From NCBI GenBank assembly GCA_001898485.1, contig MKTY01000007.1:82290-146289 (forward strand): DNA of 64,000 nucleotides, given 5' to 3'. A program made the position numbers and the translations under genes. The stretch comes from Sphingobacteriales bacterium 46-32. Its GTDB lineage: Bacteria; Bacteroidota; Bacteroidia; Chitinophagales; Chitinophagaceae. Below the pieces are notes generated by a model. That model made no database searches. It was not told the origin of the DNA and was given only the letters and a program-made list of their open reading frames with translations. Within the stretch, counting starts at the first letter, position 1, and each line of letters begins with the position of its first letter. Positions 16,855 to 25,944 of the stretch are shown one piece after another.

Positions 16855-18783
16855 ATGGCAAAAAAGGCACCTTCCATTGATCTGTCAGACAGTTTTGAAA
16901 AAATTCCCGTTAAGATTTTTCCCGATATCAAACAGGGCTCCATCGCCCTCGCACGGGAAATAGCTGCACTGATCAAAGAAAAACAACGTAAGAAAGAACC
17001 CTGTGTACTGGGGCTCGCAACCGGCTCATCACCCAAAACAGTGTATGCAGAGCTGGTTCGTATGCACCGCGAAGAGAAACTGAGCTTCAGAAATGTAATT
17101 GCATTCAATCTCGATGAATACTATCCCATCGACAATGATGCATTGCAGAGCTATCGCCGGTTTATGAATACCCACCTTTTTGATCATGTGGACATCAAAC
17201 CCGCTAATATTCATATTCCAAACGGGCAAATCAGCAAAGACAAGATCAAATCACATTGCCAGGAATATGAACAGATGATTGAAAAAGCTGGTGGCATTGA
17301 TCTGCAGATACTGGGTATTGGCAACAATGGACACATCGGGTTTAACGAACCCGGTTCTGGCATCAACTCGCGTACCCGCCTCATCACACTCGATAACTCT
17401 ACCCGTATTGCCAATGCGTATGAGTTTGCCAATATATCTGAAGTACCCCGTCTGGCCATTACGATGGGCATCAGCACCATTCTCAGGGCCAAGCGTATTG
17501 CACTCATGGCATGGGGTCCCAATAAGGCTCCTGTAATCAAGGAAGCGGTTGAAGAAGATTCTACCGAACATGTGCCGGCTTCGCTGTTGCAGAATCATGA
17601 CCAGGTTACATTCTATATCGACGAATCTGCCGCAGCCGAGCTTACGCGGTTCAAATCACCCTGGCTTACGGGCGATTGCGAATGGACACCACTCATGATC
17701 AAAAAAGCAGTGGTGCATATGGCGCTTAAACTCAAAAAACCGGTTCTCAGTCTTACCAATAAAGACTATAATGAATATGGCCTCGGCGATCTGCTGGTTG
17801 AAAAAGGCGATGCCTATGAAATAAACCTGCAAGTCTATTATATGCTGCGCGACAGCATCACAGGATGGCCCGGTGGTAAACCCAATGCAGTTATCCCCAA
17901 CCACCCTGAACGCAGTGAGCCCTATCCCAAAAGAGTTATCATCTTCTCCCCTCACCCCGATGACGATATCATCAGCATGGGTGGTACATTCCAGCGTCTG
18001 CACGATCAGGGGCATGATGTGCATGTAGCTTACCAGACATCGGGCAATATTGCCGTTACAGATGAATTTGTAACGCGCTTTCTTGACTTTGCTGTAGGCT
18101 TTGAAGAGATTGCCGGCATCGACACCAGCAAATCCGGTAAAATCCTTGACAATGCGCGTAAGTTTCTGGCCTCAAAAAAATCAAACCAGATTGACACGCC
18201 TACCATTCGCGCCATAAAGGGCCTTATTCGCCGTGGCGAAGCAAAAGCAACCTGTCGTTATGTAGGGCTGAAAGATGAAAATATTCATTTCATGAATCTG
18301 CCTTTCTATGAAACAGGTACAATCGAGAAAAAGCCAATGGGAGAAAAAGACGTTAAGCTCACTATTGAATTGCTGCGCGAAATCAAACCCCAGCAGGTAT
18401 ACTGCGCCGGCGACTTTGCTGATCCGCATGGTACACATATCGTTTGCTTCAACGTAGTACTCGAAGCGCTTAAACGCATTAAGGCCGCCGGAGATCCCTG
18501 GATTCAGGACTGCTGGCTCTGGCTGTACAAAGGTGCCTGGCAGGAATGGAGCATTGAAGAGATCGAGATGGCTATTCCTATGAGTCCCGACCAGGTACTG
18601 AAAAAACGTTTTGGCATCTTTATTCACCAGTCGCAGAAAGATATGGTACCCTTTCAGGGCAGCGATTCGAGAGAGTTCTGGCAAAGAGCCGAGGAGCGCA
18701 ATGCTGCAACCGCGGCACTCTATGCCGATCTGGGACTTACCCATTATGCAGCTATGGAGGCATTTGTGCGCTGGTATTATTAA
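16855..18783 (+). CDS. nagB: Glucosamine-6-phosphate deaminase fused to a PIG-L/LmbE deacetylase-like domain
   Basis: This 642-residue two-domain protein has an N-terminal half (about 20-265) that is NagB, which turns glucosamine-6-P into fructose-6-P and ammonia: ATGSSPKTVY phosphate loop, catalytic Asp in NLDEYYP and LGIGNNGHIGFNEPGSG with the catalytic His and Glu. The C-terminal half (about 355-642) is a LmbE/PIG-L domain with the zinc motif SPHPDDDIISMGG (residues 367-371 HPDDD) and a later His in DPHGTH. PIG-L proteins are often GlcNAc deacetylases. From general knowledge the same fusion is common in Bacteroidota, often annotated only as NagB. A deacetylase-deaminase pair acting on GlcNAc-6-P is plausible but is inference. 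No signal peptide. Confidence 0.9.
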   Translation: MAKKAPSIDLSDSFEKIPVKIFPDIKQGSIALAREIAALIKEKQRKKEPCVLGLATGSSPKTVYAELVRMHREEKLSFRNVIAFNLDEYYPIDNDALQSYRRFMNTHLFDHVDIKPANIHIPNGQISKDKIKSHCQEYEQMIEKAGGIDLQILGIGNNGHIGFNEPGSGINSRTRLITLDNSTRIANAYEFANISEVPRLAITMGISTILRAKRIALMAWGPNKAPVIKEAVEEDSTEHVPASLLQNHDQVTFYIDESAAAELTRFKSPWLTGDCEWTPLMIKKAVVHMALKLKKPVLSLTNKDYNEYGLGDLLVEKGDAYEINLQVYYMLRDSITGWPGGKPNAVIPNHPERSEPYPKRVIIFSPHPDDDIISMGGTFQRLHDQGHDVHVAYQTSGNIAVTDEFVTRFLDFAVGFEEIAGIDTSKSGKILDNARKFLASKKSNQIDTPTIRAIKGLIRRGEAKATCRYVGLKDENIHFMNLPFYETGTIEKKPMGEKDVKLTIELLREIKPQQVYCAGDFADPHGTHIVCFNVVLEALKRIKAAGDPWIQDCWLWLYKGAWQEWSIEEIEMAIPMSPDQVLKKRFGIFIHQSQKDMVPFQGSDSREFWQRAEERNAATAALYADLGLTHYAAMEAFVRWYY

Positions 18784-18866
18784 CAACAACAATGTTAAAC
18801 AGCTGAAAAGTCAGGCTAAAAATAGCTCTATTCTATTAATAGTCAATTTTTTAGAGATAATTAACA

Positions 18867-18900
18867 AAGGGCGGTCATCTATTTGGCCGCCCTTCTTTTC
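18867..18900 (+). terminator. Intrinsic terminator after nagB
   Basis: AAGGGCGG (18867-18874) pairs with CCGCCCTT (18887-18894) around a 12-base loop and is followed by CTTTTC. Confidence 0.7.
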
Positions 18901-18918
18901 AGAACCGGTTTCATTAGT

Positions 18919-18926
18919 TATTTTTG
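18919..18926 (+). promoter_or_regulatory. -7 box for the Bax inhibitor-1 family gene
   Basis: TATTTTTG is an exact TAnnTTTG element 17 bp before the ATG at 18943, immediately after the nagB terminator. Confidence 0.5.
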
Positions 18927-18942
18927 AAAAAAACAAACCACT

Positions 18943-19707
18943 ATGGCTTTATTCAAATCAGGTAACCCTGCGCTGCAGGAAAAATCTTTTGAAGGTACCA
19001 TCTTCCAGGGCCTCGCCGAAGATCAGGTAATGACGATCAGAGGTACACTCAACAAGTTTGGTGTCATTTTCGTACTTATGCTGGGCAGCACCTTCTTTGC
19101 CTGGACTCAGTTTTATAAAGGCAGCAATCCCATGCCTCTAATGCTGGTTGGTGTGTTTGGTGGTCTGGCTGTATCGCTGATCATGGCATTTAAAAAACAA
19201 TGGTCGCCTGTACTGGCTCCCGTATTTGGCATCCTCGAAGGTCTGTTTGTTGGATCCGTTTCGGCTTATTATGATTATGCTTTTCAGACAAAATATCCCG
19301 GCCTGGTTATGCAGGCAGTTGGTCTTACACTGATCGTTACGCTGGTGATGTTTCTGCTGTATCGCTTCCGTATTATCCGTGTAACACAGCGTTTTCGTGC
19401 AATCATTACCATTGCAACTATCAGCATTGGTATTTTCTACCTGGCACAATGGATCTTTTTCCTGATTGCCGGTTATAATTTTGCTGCATTTACCAATGCC
19501 GCCACTCCTTTGGGCATTGGCTTCTCTGTAGTGGTGGTGTGTCTGGCTGCGCTTAACCTGCTTCTTAATTTCGACACCATCGAAACCGGTGCAGAAATGA
19601 AAGCCTCCAAATACATGGAATGGTATTGCGCATTTGGCTTACTGGTTACAATTGTGTGGTTGTATCTCGAAATCCTGCGCCTGCTGTCGAAGCTCAACAG
19701 AAACTAA
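18943..19707 (+). CDS. Bax inhibitor-1 / YccA family membrane protein
   Basis: This 254-residue integral membrane protein of the BaxI_1 group (PF12811, YbhL/YccA relatives) has about seven hydrophobic helices, for example FGVIFVLMLGSTFFAWTQF, LTLIVTLVMFLLYRF and LLVTIVWLYLEILRLL. The conserved acidic residues near the C-terminus (NFDTIETGAEMKASKYMEWY) match the di-aspartyl pH-sensing region known from BsYetJ. Members are calcium leak channels or modulators of the FtsH protease; the role here is not established. It has its own promoter and a strong terminator. Confidence 0.9.
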   Translation: MALFKSGNPALQEKSFEGTIFQGLAEDQVMTIRGTLNKFGVIFVLMLGSTFFAWTQFYKGSNPMPLMLVGVFGGLAVSLIMAFKKQWSPVLAPVFGILEGLFVGSVSAYYDYAFQTKYPGLVMQAVGLTLIVTLVMFLLYRFRIIRVTQRFRAIITIATISIGIFYLAQWIFFLIAGYNFAAFTNAATPLGIGFSVVVVCLAALNLLLNFDTIETGAEMKASKYMEWYCAFGLLVTIVWLYLEILRLLSKLNRN

Positions 19708-19723
19708 GCACCTGATTCGTTAT

Positions 19724-19771
19724 AAAAAAACCGGCCTGAAAGCGATTAACGCATTTCAGGCCGGTTTTTTT
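19724..19771. terminator. Strong bidirectional terminator between convergent genes
   Basis: The segment 19724-19741 (A-run, ACCGGCCTGAAA) pairs over 18 bp with 19754-19771 (TTTCAGGCCGGT, T-run). The short loop can itself pair (GCG...CGC). The A-run and T-run serve both strands, ending the Bax inhibitor-1 gene and the AI-2E family gene. Confidence 0.9.
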
Positions 19772-19774
19772 ATA

Positions 19775-20833
19775 CTATTGATCACCCGAATCATCCGGCT
19801 GTGGCTGCGGCGGCAATTCGCCCGGGGGCGTATCAATAAACTCATTCATATATACATTGAACAGAAGAATGATGTAGTTGATAACAAGCGGACCAAAGAT
19901 CAATCCGATAAAACCAAATAAACCCAGTCCCACGATCACGCCCAGGATCGTGATTACCGGATGCACATCGCCCATCTTTTTTAAGAGGGTGATACGCGCA
20001 ATATAATCCACATTACCGGTTACGATCACACTGTACAGCAACAGACCGGTAGCCAGCGGCACCGTACTGGAGGCATACATATAAATAACCAGTGGCACCC
20101 AGATGGCCATGGTGCCAATGACGGGGAAAAAGGCAAATACGCCCGTCAGAAAACCCCATAATCCCCATTCGGGTACCTGAAACAGGAAATAGCCCAATGC
20201 AGCCGTTACACCCTGTATCAGCGAAATAAGCGGAATACCCAGCGCATTGGCTTTTACCATTTTCTTGGTCTCATGCGCCAGCATATTGATATTATCCTGT
20301 TTCAATGGAATAATGCGGTTGAGCACACGCTCCATCTCCCGACCGTTTACCAGCATATGATATAATACAAACAGCATAATAGCCAGGTTGGTAATCAGGT
20401 TGGCCGTACTATTAAGCAGTGATGGAATTATGGTAGTAAGTTTGCTTAATGAGCTGGTTAGCGATGATTCGGATACGACGGTAAATCCCAGCTGCTGCTG
20501 AATCGTATTGATACTCGATTTGGCTGCATTGATCGTAGCATTCGGGTCGGCGAGAAACGAATTGATTTTAGGACTAATGAGCGTCACAGCTAAAAAAACA
20601 GGCAGGCCGATCAATATCAGGTAATAAATAATAAACATTCCGGCTGTCCAGCCTTTTTTCCATTTCCGGTGAAAGATCAACTGAAAATAGTTGGCCCGGC
20701 TAAGGATATACAGGGTGATGGCTCCCAGTACGCCGGGCAGAAATAAATAAAGCTCTTTGATCACCAGGTATACGAGCAGCAGGATGACTGACAGGAGCAG
20801 TATCTGCTTGATGCGGTTGTTAAAGCTGGGCAT
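19775..20833 (-). CDS. AI-2E family transporter (YdiK/PerM-like)
   Basis: This is a 352-residue polytopic membrane protein of the AI-2E transporter family (PF01594). Hydrophobic helices lie at about 10-40, 60-85, 150-175 and in a cluster at 205-330. The conserved C-terminal stretch includes GVTAALGYFLFQVPEWGLWG, FFPVIGTMAIWVP, and GLFGFIGLIFGPLVIN, all typical of the family. Members export quorum signals or act as Na+/H+ antiporters; the substrate cannot be deduced. The tail is proline-rich and acidic (PPGELPPQPQPDDSGDQ). Confidence 0.9.
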   Translation of the reverse strand: MPSFNNRIKQILLLSVILLLVYLVIKELYLFLPGVLGAITLYILSRANYFQLIFHRKWKKGWTAGMFIIYYLILIGLPVFLAVTLISPKINSFLADPNATINAAKSSINTIQQQLGFTVVSESSLTSSLSKLTTIIPSLLNSTANLITNLAIMLFVLYHMLVNGREMERVLNRIIPLKQDNINMLAHETKKMVKANALGIPLISLIQGVTAALGYFLFQVPEWGLWGFLTGVFAFFPVIGTMAIWVPLVIYMYASSTVPLATGLLLYSVIVTGNVDYIARITLLKKMGDVHPVITILGVIVGLGLFGFIGLIFGPLVINYIILLFNVYMNEFIDTPPGELPPQPQPDDSGDQ

Positions 20834-20920
20834 AGTAATGCTAAGATAGTAGATTGCCTAAACAAAAAGAGTGCTAAAGCCTGTTGGCACGTATGGAATA
20901 ATAATTGATTAGTTTCCGGT

Positions 20921-22615
20921 ATGCGTTCACTCAAACAGCGTTTCCACCATGCGAGAAAAACCCGCCGGGGCCGAATAATCCTTGTTGTACTGGGACTGGT
21001 ACTGTTATCTGCCGTTGGAGCCTGCCTTTTTTACTGGTTTATCTATCGTAAGCAGATTGTAAGAGAGCAACTGGAGGCGACGGTAATCCGCAAGAGCAAC
21101 GGCCTTTACCGCATCAGCTATGATAAGCTGGTGCTGGATGAGGTAAACGGGCACCTGTCTGTTACCAATTTGCGGCTTAATTATGACAGCACCCGTTTTC
21201 TGCAACTGGCAACTACAGGTAAGGCGCCAGGTATGTTATTGCGGATTTTAATTCCTAAATTGATCATTTCGGGGGTAAAAACTCCCCGCGCCTTACTGGG
21301 ACAGGAACTCATTGGGCAGTATGTACGCCTGCAGGAACCCCGGATCGAACTTTTTTACACCAACAAAGGCGCCGACAGTCTGCGCCATACTCCTGCCCCC
21401 GCTATCTACCAGCAGATACTGGGAGATCTGAATCTAATAAAACTGGACTCGGTACTCATCAACCAGGCGCAGATATTGAGTTATCGCTATGGCGACACCA
21501 GCAACCTGGTGCGGATAAGTGGTGCAGACCTGCACCTGCATGAGTTGTCTATAGACAGTGTCTCGAACGAAGATGCTTCGCGAATTCTTTTCTCCCGGCA
21601 ATTGCTGGCCCGGGTAAATCAGGTCAGCTGGCTTTCAGCAGATGGGCGATACCGGCTGCAGGGCGACAGCATCCGCCTCGATGCCAGCTCGCAAAGCGCT
21701 TCCATTGCCCGTTTTGCCATTAAACCTTTATTAAATGAAGCCGCATTTACACGTAGTCTGCGATTTGCAGACGATCGGTTTGAAGCAGACATTCGTGATC
21801 TGGAGTTTTTCCGCGTCCGGTTCAACAGTCTGCTCAACGATACATTGCATGCCGATAGTGTGATAGTGTCGCAGGCATTGCTTCAGATATACCGCGACCT
21901 GGGCTTACCGCATGACGGCAAAAACCGTGTGGGCACCTATCCTCATCAGGCATTATTGCGCTTTGGTCTTGCTACACGTATTGATGCACTTAAGATAGAA
22001 ACCGCTTCGATCAATTATAAAGAACGAAATGCTGGTACCCGCATGGCGGGCATCGTCAGCTTTCAGCATACACGGGCACATGTAAAGCATCTATCCAACA
22101 TAAAAGAATATGCCCGGGAGCATCCTGTAATGCAGGTCCGGATTCAAACACAATTTCTCAACCGGGCGCAACTGCAACTTCAATGGAACTTCTACCTGTT
22201 TCATCCCAAAGGACAATTTACCGTTACCGGAGAACTGAGCAGCATGCCTGCTGCTGCGGTCAATGTACTTACGGAGCCAATGGGACCTGCAAGGATGGAA
22301 AAAGGGCAGATTAATAACCTTCAGTTTAATTTTACCGGTCACAACTATGGCATGTATGGTACCGTACGTATGCTATACGAAGACCTCAAAGTATCCCTGC
22401 TGGAAAAAGAGACCGGATCCGGAGAGCTAAGCAAAAAGAAGCTGGCCAGCCTTGCAGCCAATATCATCATCCGCAAATCGAACCCCGCTGACAAAAAAGG
22501 AAATATACGTACCGCCAAAGTCAACATGCAACGCGATACACGCAGGTCGATATTTCACCTGAGCTGGAAGAGCTTGTTTCAGGGAATAAAAAGAACGGTT
22601 GGGATTAATAAGTAG
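20921..22615 (+). CDS. AsmA-like / DUF748-type envelope protein
   Basis: This 564-residue protein has a basic N-terminus, one membrane helix (IILVVLGLVLLSAVGACLFYWF) and a long periplasmic region rich in short beta-strands (LVLDEVNGHLSVTNLRLNY, LIISGVKTPRALLG, IDALKIETASINYKE). That layout is seen in AsmA/YhdP/DUF748 bridge-like proteins, which handle lipids between the membranes. The assignment rests on this pattern rather than on a diagnostic motif. The C-terminal 60 residues are strongly basic. The ORF is intact and ends inside a repeat arm at 22613-22615. Confidence 0.6.
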   Translation: MRSLKQRFHHARKTRRGRIILVVLGLVLLSAVGACLFYWFIYRKQIVREQLEATVIRKSNGLYRISYDKLVLDEVNGHLSVTNLRLNYDSTRFLQLATTGKAPGMLLRILIPKLIISGVKTPRALLGQELIGQYVRLQEPRIELFYTNKGADSLRHTPAPAIYQQILGDLNLIKLDSVLINQAQILSYRYGDTSNLVRISGADLHLHELSIDSVSNEDASRILFSRQLLARVNQVSWLSADGRYRLQGDSIRLDASSQSASIARFAIKPLLNEAAFTRSLRFADDRFEADIRDLEFFRVRFNSLLNDTLHADSVIVSQALLQIYRDLGLPHDGKNRVGTYPHQALLRFGLATRIDALKIETASINYKERNAGTRMAGIVSFQHTRAHVKHLSNIKEYAREHPVMQVRIQTQFLNRAQLQLQWNFYLFHPKGQFTVTGELSSMPAAAVNVLTEPMGPARMEKGQINNLQFNFTGHNYGMYGTVRMLYEDLKVSLLEKETGSGELSKKKLASLAANIIIRKSNPADKKGNIRTAKVNMQRDTRRSIFHLSWKSLFQGIKRTVGINK

Positions 22616-22685
22616 TTTAAAGGGTATAAAGGGTTTAAAGGGTTTAAAGCAAACATGCTCCATAACTTTTTATACCCTTTAAACT
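22614..22685. repeat. AAGGGTATA/AAGGGTTTA repeat with a 17-bp inverted repeat
   Basis: The left arm 22614-22630 (overlapping the stop of the AsmA-like gene) is the exact reverse complement of 22669-22685. Between them are further AAGGGTTTA units. The structure lies between two convergent genes and may terminate transcription. A related word recurs at 30640-30670. Confidence 0.75.
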
Positions 22686-22693
22686 TTTTATAC

Positions 22694-23239
22694 TCATCTC
22701 ACTTCCATCAATGCAAGTAGTTTTTGCCGGTTGATTTCTCTCGGCAGTTCCAGCAGCATCTCTTTCGCATCTATTCCTTTTACCAGATAGGTATACGTTA
22801 CTTCCATAGGTTCGCTCCCTCCAAAACTAAATGTTGGGTCTGGATAGGTTACACGCAGCCTTATGCCGGGCGTCTCACCTTCCTGCGGCTGGTCATCTAC
22901 TTTATAATACCCCTTGTAACTGTCGCCTTTGCTGTTCACAACAATACTGGAGTCAGTACCCAGGCGCAGATTCCAGTTGCCCAGCTCGCGGACAGTTTCT
23001 TTTACGAGAGGTTCCGCTTTATCCGTTGTATCAATCCAATTGATAGTTGTATTATTATTGACAGTGAGCGCACCATAAAACCCTGCTTTTTGTACGGTGA
23101 GTGTACGCCCCTGCAACCATGTCAATGTCTGAGCTACTGATGAAGGCGCCGGAGGAAGGGCTTTTGTACCCTCATCTTTGCAGCCGATTAATAGCATACC
23201 AGCCGGCAAGAGGCAAAGGATTGTCTTGACAAAGTTCAT
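22694..23239 (-). CDS. Hypothetical lipoprotein
   Basis: This 181-residue predicted lipoprotein has a signal peptide ending in LLIGC, with Cys20 as the lipidation site. After a short proline-rich linker comes a beta-rich domain with strands such as GRTLTVQKAGFYGALTVNN and IRLRVTYPDPTFSFG. No family is recognised. It sits alone between the AsmA-like gene (convergent) and a small outer-membrane barrel gene, and about 200 bp separate it from the latter. Confidence 0.7.
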   Translation of the reverse strand: MNFVKTILCLLPAGMLLIGCKDEGTKALPPAPSSVAQTLTWLQGRTLTVQKAGFYGALTVNNNTTINWIDTTDKAEPLVKETVRELGNWNLRLGTDSSIVVNSKGDSYKGYYKVDDQPQEGETPGIRLRVTYPDPTFSFGGSEPMEVTYTYLVKGIDAKEMLLELPREINRQKLLALMEVR

Positions 23240-23379
23240 AATCAGAAGTTAAGAAGGTTAATTGTTTTGGAAAACGTGAAAATATCCTTCTCTTCTGCTT
23301 TCGCAATACCATCTTTACGGTATTTCTTGCAGTAGATATTCCGGAAAGCAATAACCACATCCCATGCGGTAATAAATAA

Positions 23380-23403
23380 GAGAGTCCGCCGGGGCGGACT
23401 CTC
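23380..23403 (-). terminator. Intrinsic terminator of the outer-membrane barrel gene
   Basis: GAGAGTCCGC and GCGGACTCTC form a 10-bp stem with a CGGG loop. On the minus strand it is followed by CTTATTTATT, fitting termination of the gene at 23449-23967. Confidence 0.75.
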
Positions 23404-23448
23404 GCTTATAAACCACAATAGCCGTGGAAACAAACCGCAACCTATACC

Positions 23449-23967
23449 CTAAAATCGGAAGGCTACACCCAGACGTGCATTGGTGGAGCCGATAGCACCC
23501 AGTTCAGCAAAAGCGCCGATACCAGTGCCAAAATAATAGCGGGCGCCTGCATAACCACCCAGGAAAACACCGCTGCCATAACTATTGCCCAATCCCCCGT
23601 TATTGTAATCATTTTTCCAGGAAAAAGCCCGGTATCCGAGTGTAACACCGGCATATACATCTACTTTTTCGTTGCTTATCTTCAGCAGTTCATTGAAGTG
23701 ATAAGAACCGCGGGCGGCGATATAAAGCGCCGTAAATTTAAAATCACTGGCGTATTTGGAAGAAAGGTAATCTACATTGCCACCAACGCTGATCGCATCT
23801 GTAATACCTGCTTCAAAGGATGCACCAAAGGGAATCCCTTTGTCGTAATAGGAATTAACGCCGATACCCAGGTTGAGCAGTTTATCGCCGTTCTTAAATC
23901 CGCCATTCTGTGCCTGTGCCAATACGGTTACGGAAAGCCCCAGCAGGGCTGCAAAGATCTTTTTCAT
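23449..23967 (-). CDS. Small outer-membrane beta-barrel protein
   Basis: This 172-residue exported protein begins with a signal peptide (MKKIFAALLGLSVTVLAQAQ). It then has alternating amphipathic strands (LLNLGIGVNSYYDKG, ISVGGNVDYLSSKY, ALYIAARGSYHF, VFLGGYAGARYYF) and ends in a C-terminal Phe after LGVAFRF, the usual pattern of an eight-stranded outer-membrane barrel (OmpA/OmpX-like or 'outer membrane beta-barrel' family). The ATG at 23967 is chosen because the signal peptide starts there. It has its own terminator; function is unknown. Confidence 0.75.
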   Translation of the reverse strand: MKKIFAALLGLSVTVLAQAQNGGFKNGDKLLNLGIGVNSYYDKGIPFGASFEAGITDAISVGGNVDYLSSKYASDFKFTALYIAARGSYHFNELLKISNEKVDVYAGVTLGYRAFSWKNDYNNGGLGNSYGSGVFLGGYAGARYYFGTGIGAFAELGAIGSTNARLGVAFRF

Positions 23968-24363
23968 TCGCAATTTGATTAGGTTTTGACTCATTGATCT
24001 GCCGGGGTACGCCGGCTTTTAATCATTCAAAACTAAAAGTTGAAAAAAGGATATCGCCGGCAATACGCCGGCTGATTCGTACCGTATGTTTACTACAAAC
24101 ACATAGCAGGTAGTCCGCAACAAGCGTTGATTGACTTTTATCAATCAATCGTTGACCGAAAGTAGCCGTCTGCCATAGATTAATCGATGCAGTCACCTTT
24201 TTCTTTTGCCGGTCCACAGTGTAATAAAAAAGGCCGTCACAAAAAGAAGTAATAGTATGAGCGGAATCATTCCCATCCTTTTTATGAAATCATCAAAAAG
24301 AGTGCTGCTTTAACTGGCACAGCCTTGGTATAAGGTTTGGAATACAATGACAACAGTCTTTCT
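23968..24363. other. Intergenic region with a dyad symmetry
   Basis: This region lies between two divergent genes (outer-membrane barrel and alpha-amylase). No credible coding sequence was found. TTGATTGA (24127-24134) and TCAATCAA (24141-24148) form a perfect 8-bp dyad with a 6-base centre, possibly an operator or hairpin. A second small dyad around TCGCCGGCAATACGCCGGC lies near 24053-24072. Confidence 0.5.
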
Positions 24364-25827
24364 ATGAATCTCACCATTTTTCAGTGTTTTCACTGGTACA
24401 ATACACCAGAAGAGCGCTTATGGGTCTTTCTTCAGGAAAAAGCCGGATATTTTGCAGAGCTGGGTATTACCCATGTATGGCTCCCCCCTGCTTACAAATC
24501 GGCAATGGGAGCCGGGGAACCGGGTTATGCAGTATATGATCTGTATGACCTCGGCGAGTTTGATCAGAAAGGTTCGGTTCCCACCCGGTATGGTACATTG
24601 CAGGAATATAAAGCAGCTATTGACCGGCTGCATGAAGCCGGCATCAAAGTGCTGGCAGACATTGTACTTAATCATAAACTGGGTGGTGATAAAGAAGAGC
24701 AGATTCCCGTGGTAACAGTAGATGCAGAAAACCGGAAAAAATGGATCAGCGAGGAACACTGGGTAAGCGCCCCCACCCTTTTTACTTTCCCGGGCAGAGC
24801 AGGAAAATATTCTGATTTCATCTGGGATCATCGTTGTTTCACCGGCTTAAAATTAAATGATGAGATCAAACTGATCCGGCATGAGTATACAGACAAAGGC
24901 TGGGATGATGTGCCTGCACAGGACCGGGGTTCATTCGATTACCTCATGGGGTGCGATATCGAATTCAGAAATCCTTATGTGCGTGAGGAACTGAAAAAAT
25001 GGGCTGTATGGTACCGCGAAAAAGTCGGATTCGACGGATGGCGGCTGGATGGACTCAAACATATTTCCTATGATTTTTTTCCGGAATGGCTAAACGCAAC
25101 GGGGGAAATTTTTCCTCAGAAACCCCTTGTTATCGGGGAATACTGGAATGGAGATATGGAACCACTCAACAATTACCTGGAAAAAACCGGATACTGCATG
25201 CAGTTGTTTGATGTACCGCTCCACTTTCGTTTTTTTGAAGGAGCTTCGCGTTTGCATGAATTCGATCTCCGCACAATACGCGATGGCACACTCATGCATA
25301 CAAAACCTGAGTATGCCATCACCTTTGTAGACAATCACGACACACAGCCCAAACAATCACTGGAATCTTTTGTGGGAGCAAATTTTAAAACACATGCTTA
25401 TGCTTTTATTCTGTTGCGGGAACAGGGCATACCCTGTGTTTTTTACGCCGATTTCTTCGGCGCCAGTTACCACGATGGTGGCGATGAAAATAACCAGGAA
25501 AAAATAGTGATCGAAAAAGTATCCTTTCTTGAACAGCTGATGCGAATCCGTAAAGAGAAGGCCTATGGGCCTCAAAGCGACCATTTCGACTCACCGAATC
25601 TTATCGGATGGACCCGACAGGGCACAGACGACAGCCATACGGGATGTGCTGTACTGCTGAATACTGGTGATACGGCTGAGTTGTCGATGGAAATGGGGCA
25701 AAAAAACGGAGGCCGGAAAATGGTTGTTGCCGGCAATAATGATCTTTCGGTTACGCTGGATGAACAGGGTAAAGGAAACTTTACCGCACAGGGTAATATA
25801 GTTACAATATATGTCTTTCAGGATTGA
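24364..25827 (+). CDS. Cytoplasmic alpha-amylase, GH13 (subfamily 5-like)
   Basis: This 487-residue GH13 enzyme has no signal peptide, like E. coli AmyA, so it should act on internal maltodextrin or glycogen-type glucans. It starts with the GH13_5 hallmark TIFQCFHWY. The four conserved regions are visible: VLADIVLNH, GWRLDGLKH with nucleophile Asp229, VIGEYW with acid/base Glu259 and FVDNHD with Asp326. A C-terminal beta-domain follows (ending VTIYVFQD). A TTG 27 bp upstream is in frame, but the ATG at 24364 fits the conserved family start. The convergent neighbour is an MFS transporter. Confidence 0.93.
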   Translation: MNLTIFQCFHWYNTPEERLWVFLQEKAGYFAELGITHVWLPPAYKSAMGAGEPGYAVYDLYDLGEFDQKGSVPTRYGTLQEYKAAIDRLHEAGIKVLADIVLNHKLGGDKEEQIPVVTVDAENRKKWISEEHWVSAPTLFTFPGRAGKYSDFIWDHRCFTGLKLNDEIKLIRHEYTDKGWDDVPAQDRGSFDYLMGCDIEFRNPYVREELKKWAVWYREKVGFDGWRLDGLKHISYDFFPEWLNATGEIFPQKPLVIGEYWNGDMEPLNNYLEKTGYCMQLFDVPLHFRFFEGASRLHEFDLRTIRDGTLMHTKPEYAITFVDNHDTQPKQSLESFVGANFKTHAYAFILLREQGIPCVFYADFFGASYHDGGDENNQEKIVIEKVSFLEQLMRIRKEKAYGPQSDHFDSPNLIGWTRQGTDDSHTGCAVLLNTGDTAELSMEMGQKNGGRKMVVAGNNDLSVTLDEQGKGNFTAQGNIVTIYVFQD

Positions 25828-25944
25828 TAGTAAGTAGCCAGAACCGGCAGACCCGCCTTTGCAGATTCAAAATCCCGGAAATTAGTATACAAGCTGAGCG
25901 ACACATATGTACACACCTGCTTCAGAGCCTTTACACTGGCAGGT

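Noticed and set aside
16855..18783. Loss of the NagB active-site Asp (GIGNNGH instead of GVGNDGH)
   Set aside because: Asn at this place is normal in many NagB proteins, including Bacillus-type enzymes, so it is not a defect.
24023..24217. Minus-strand frame of 64 codons between the barrel and amylase genes
   Set aside because: No family, biased composition and overlap with a dyad; probably promoter DNA.
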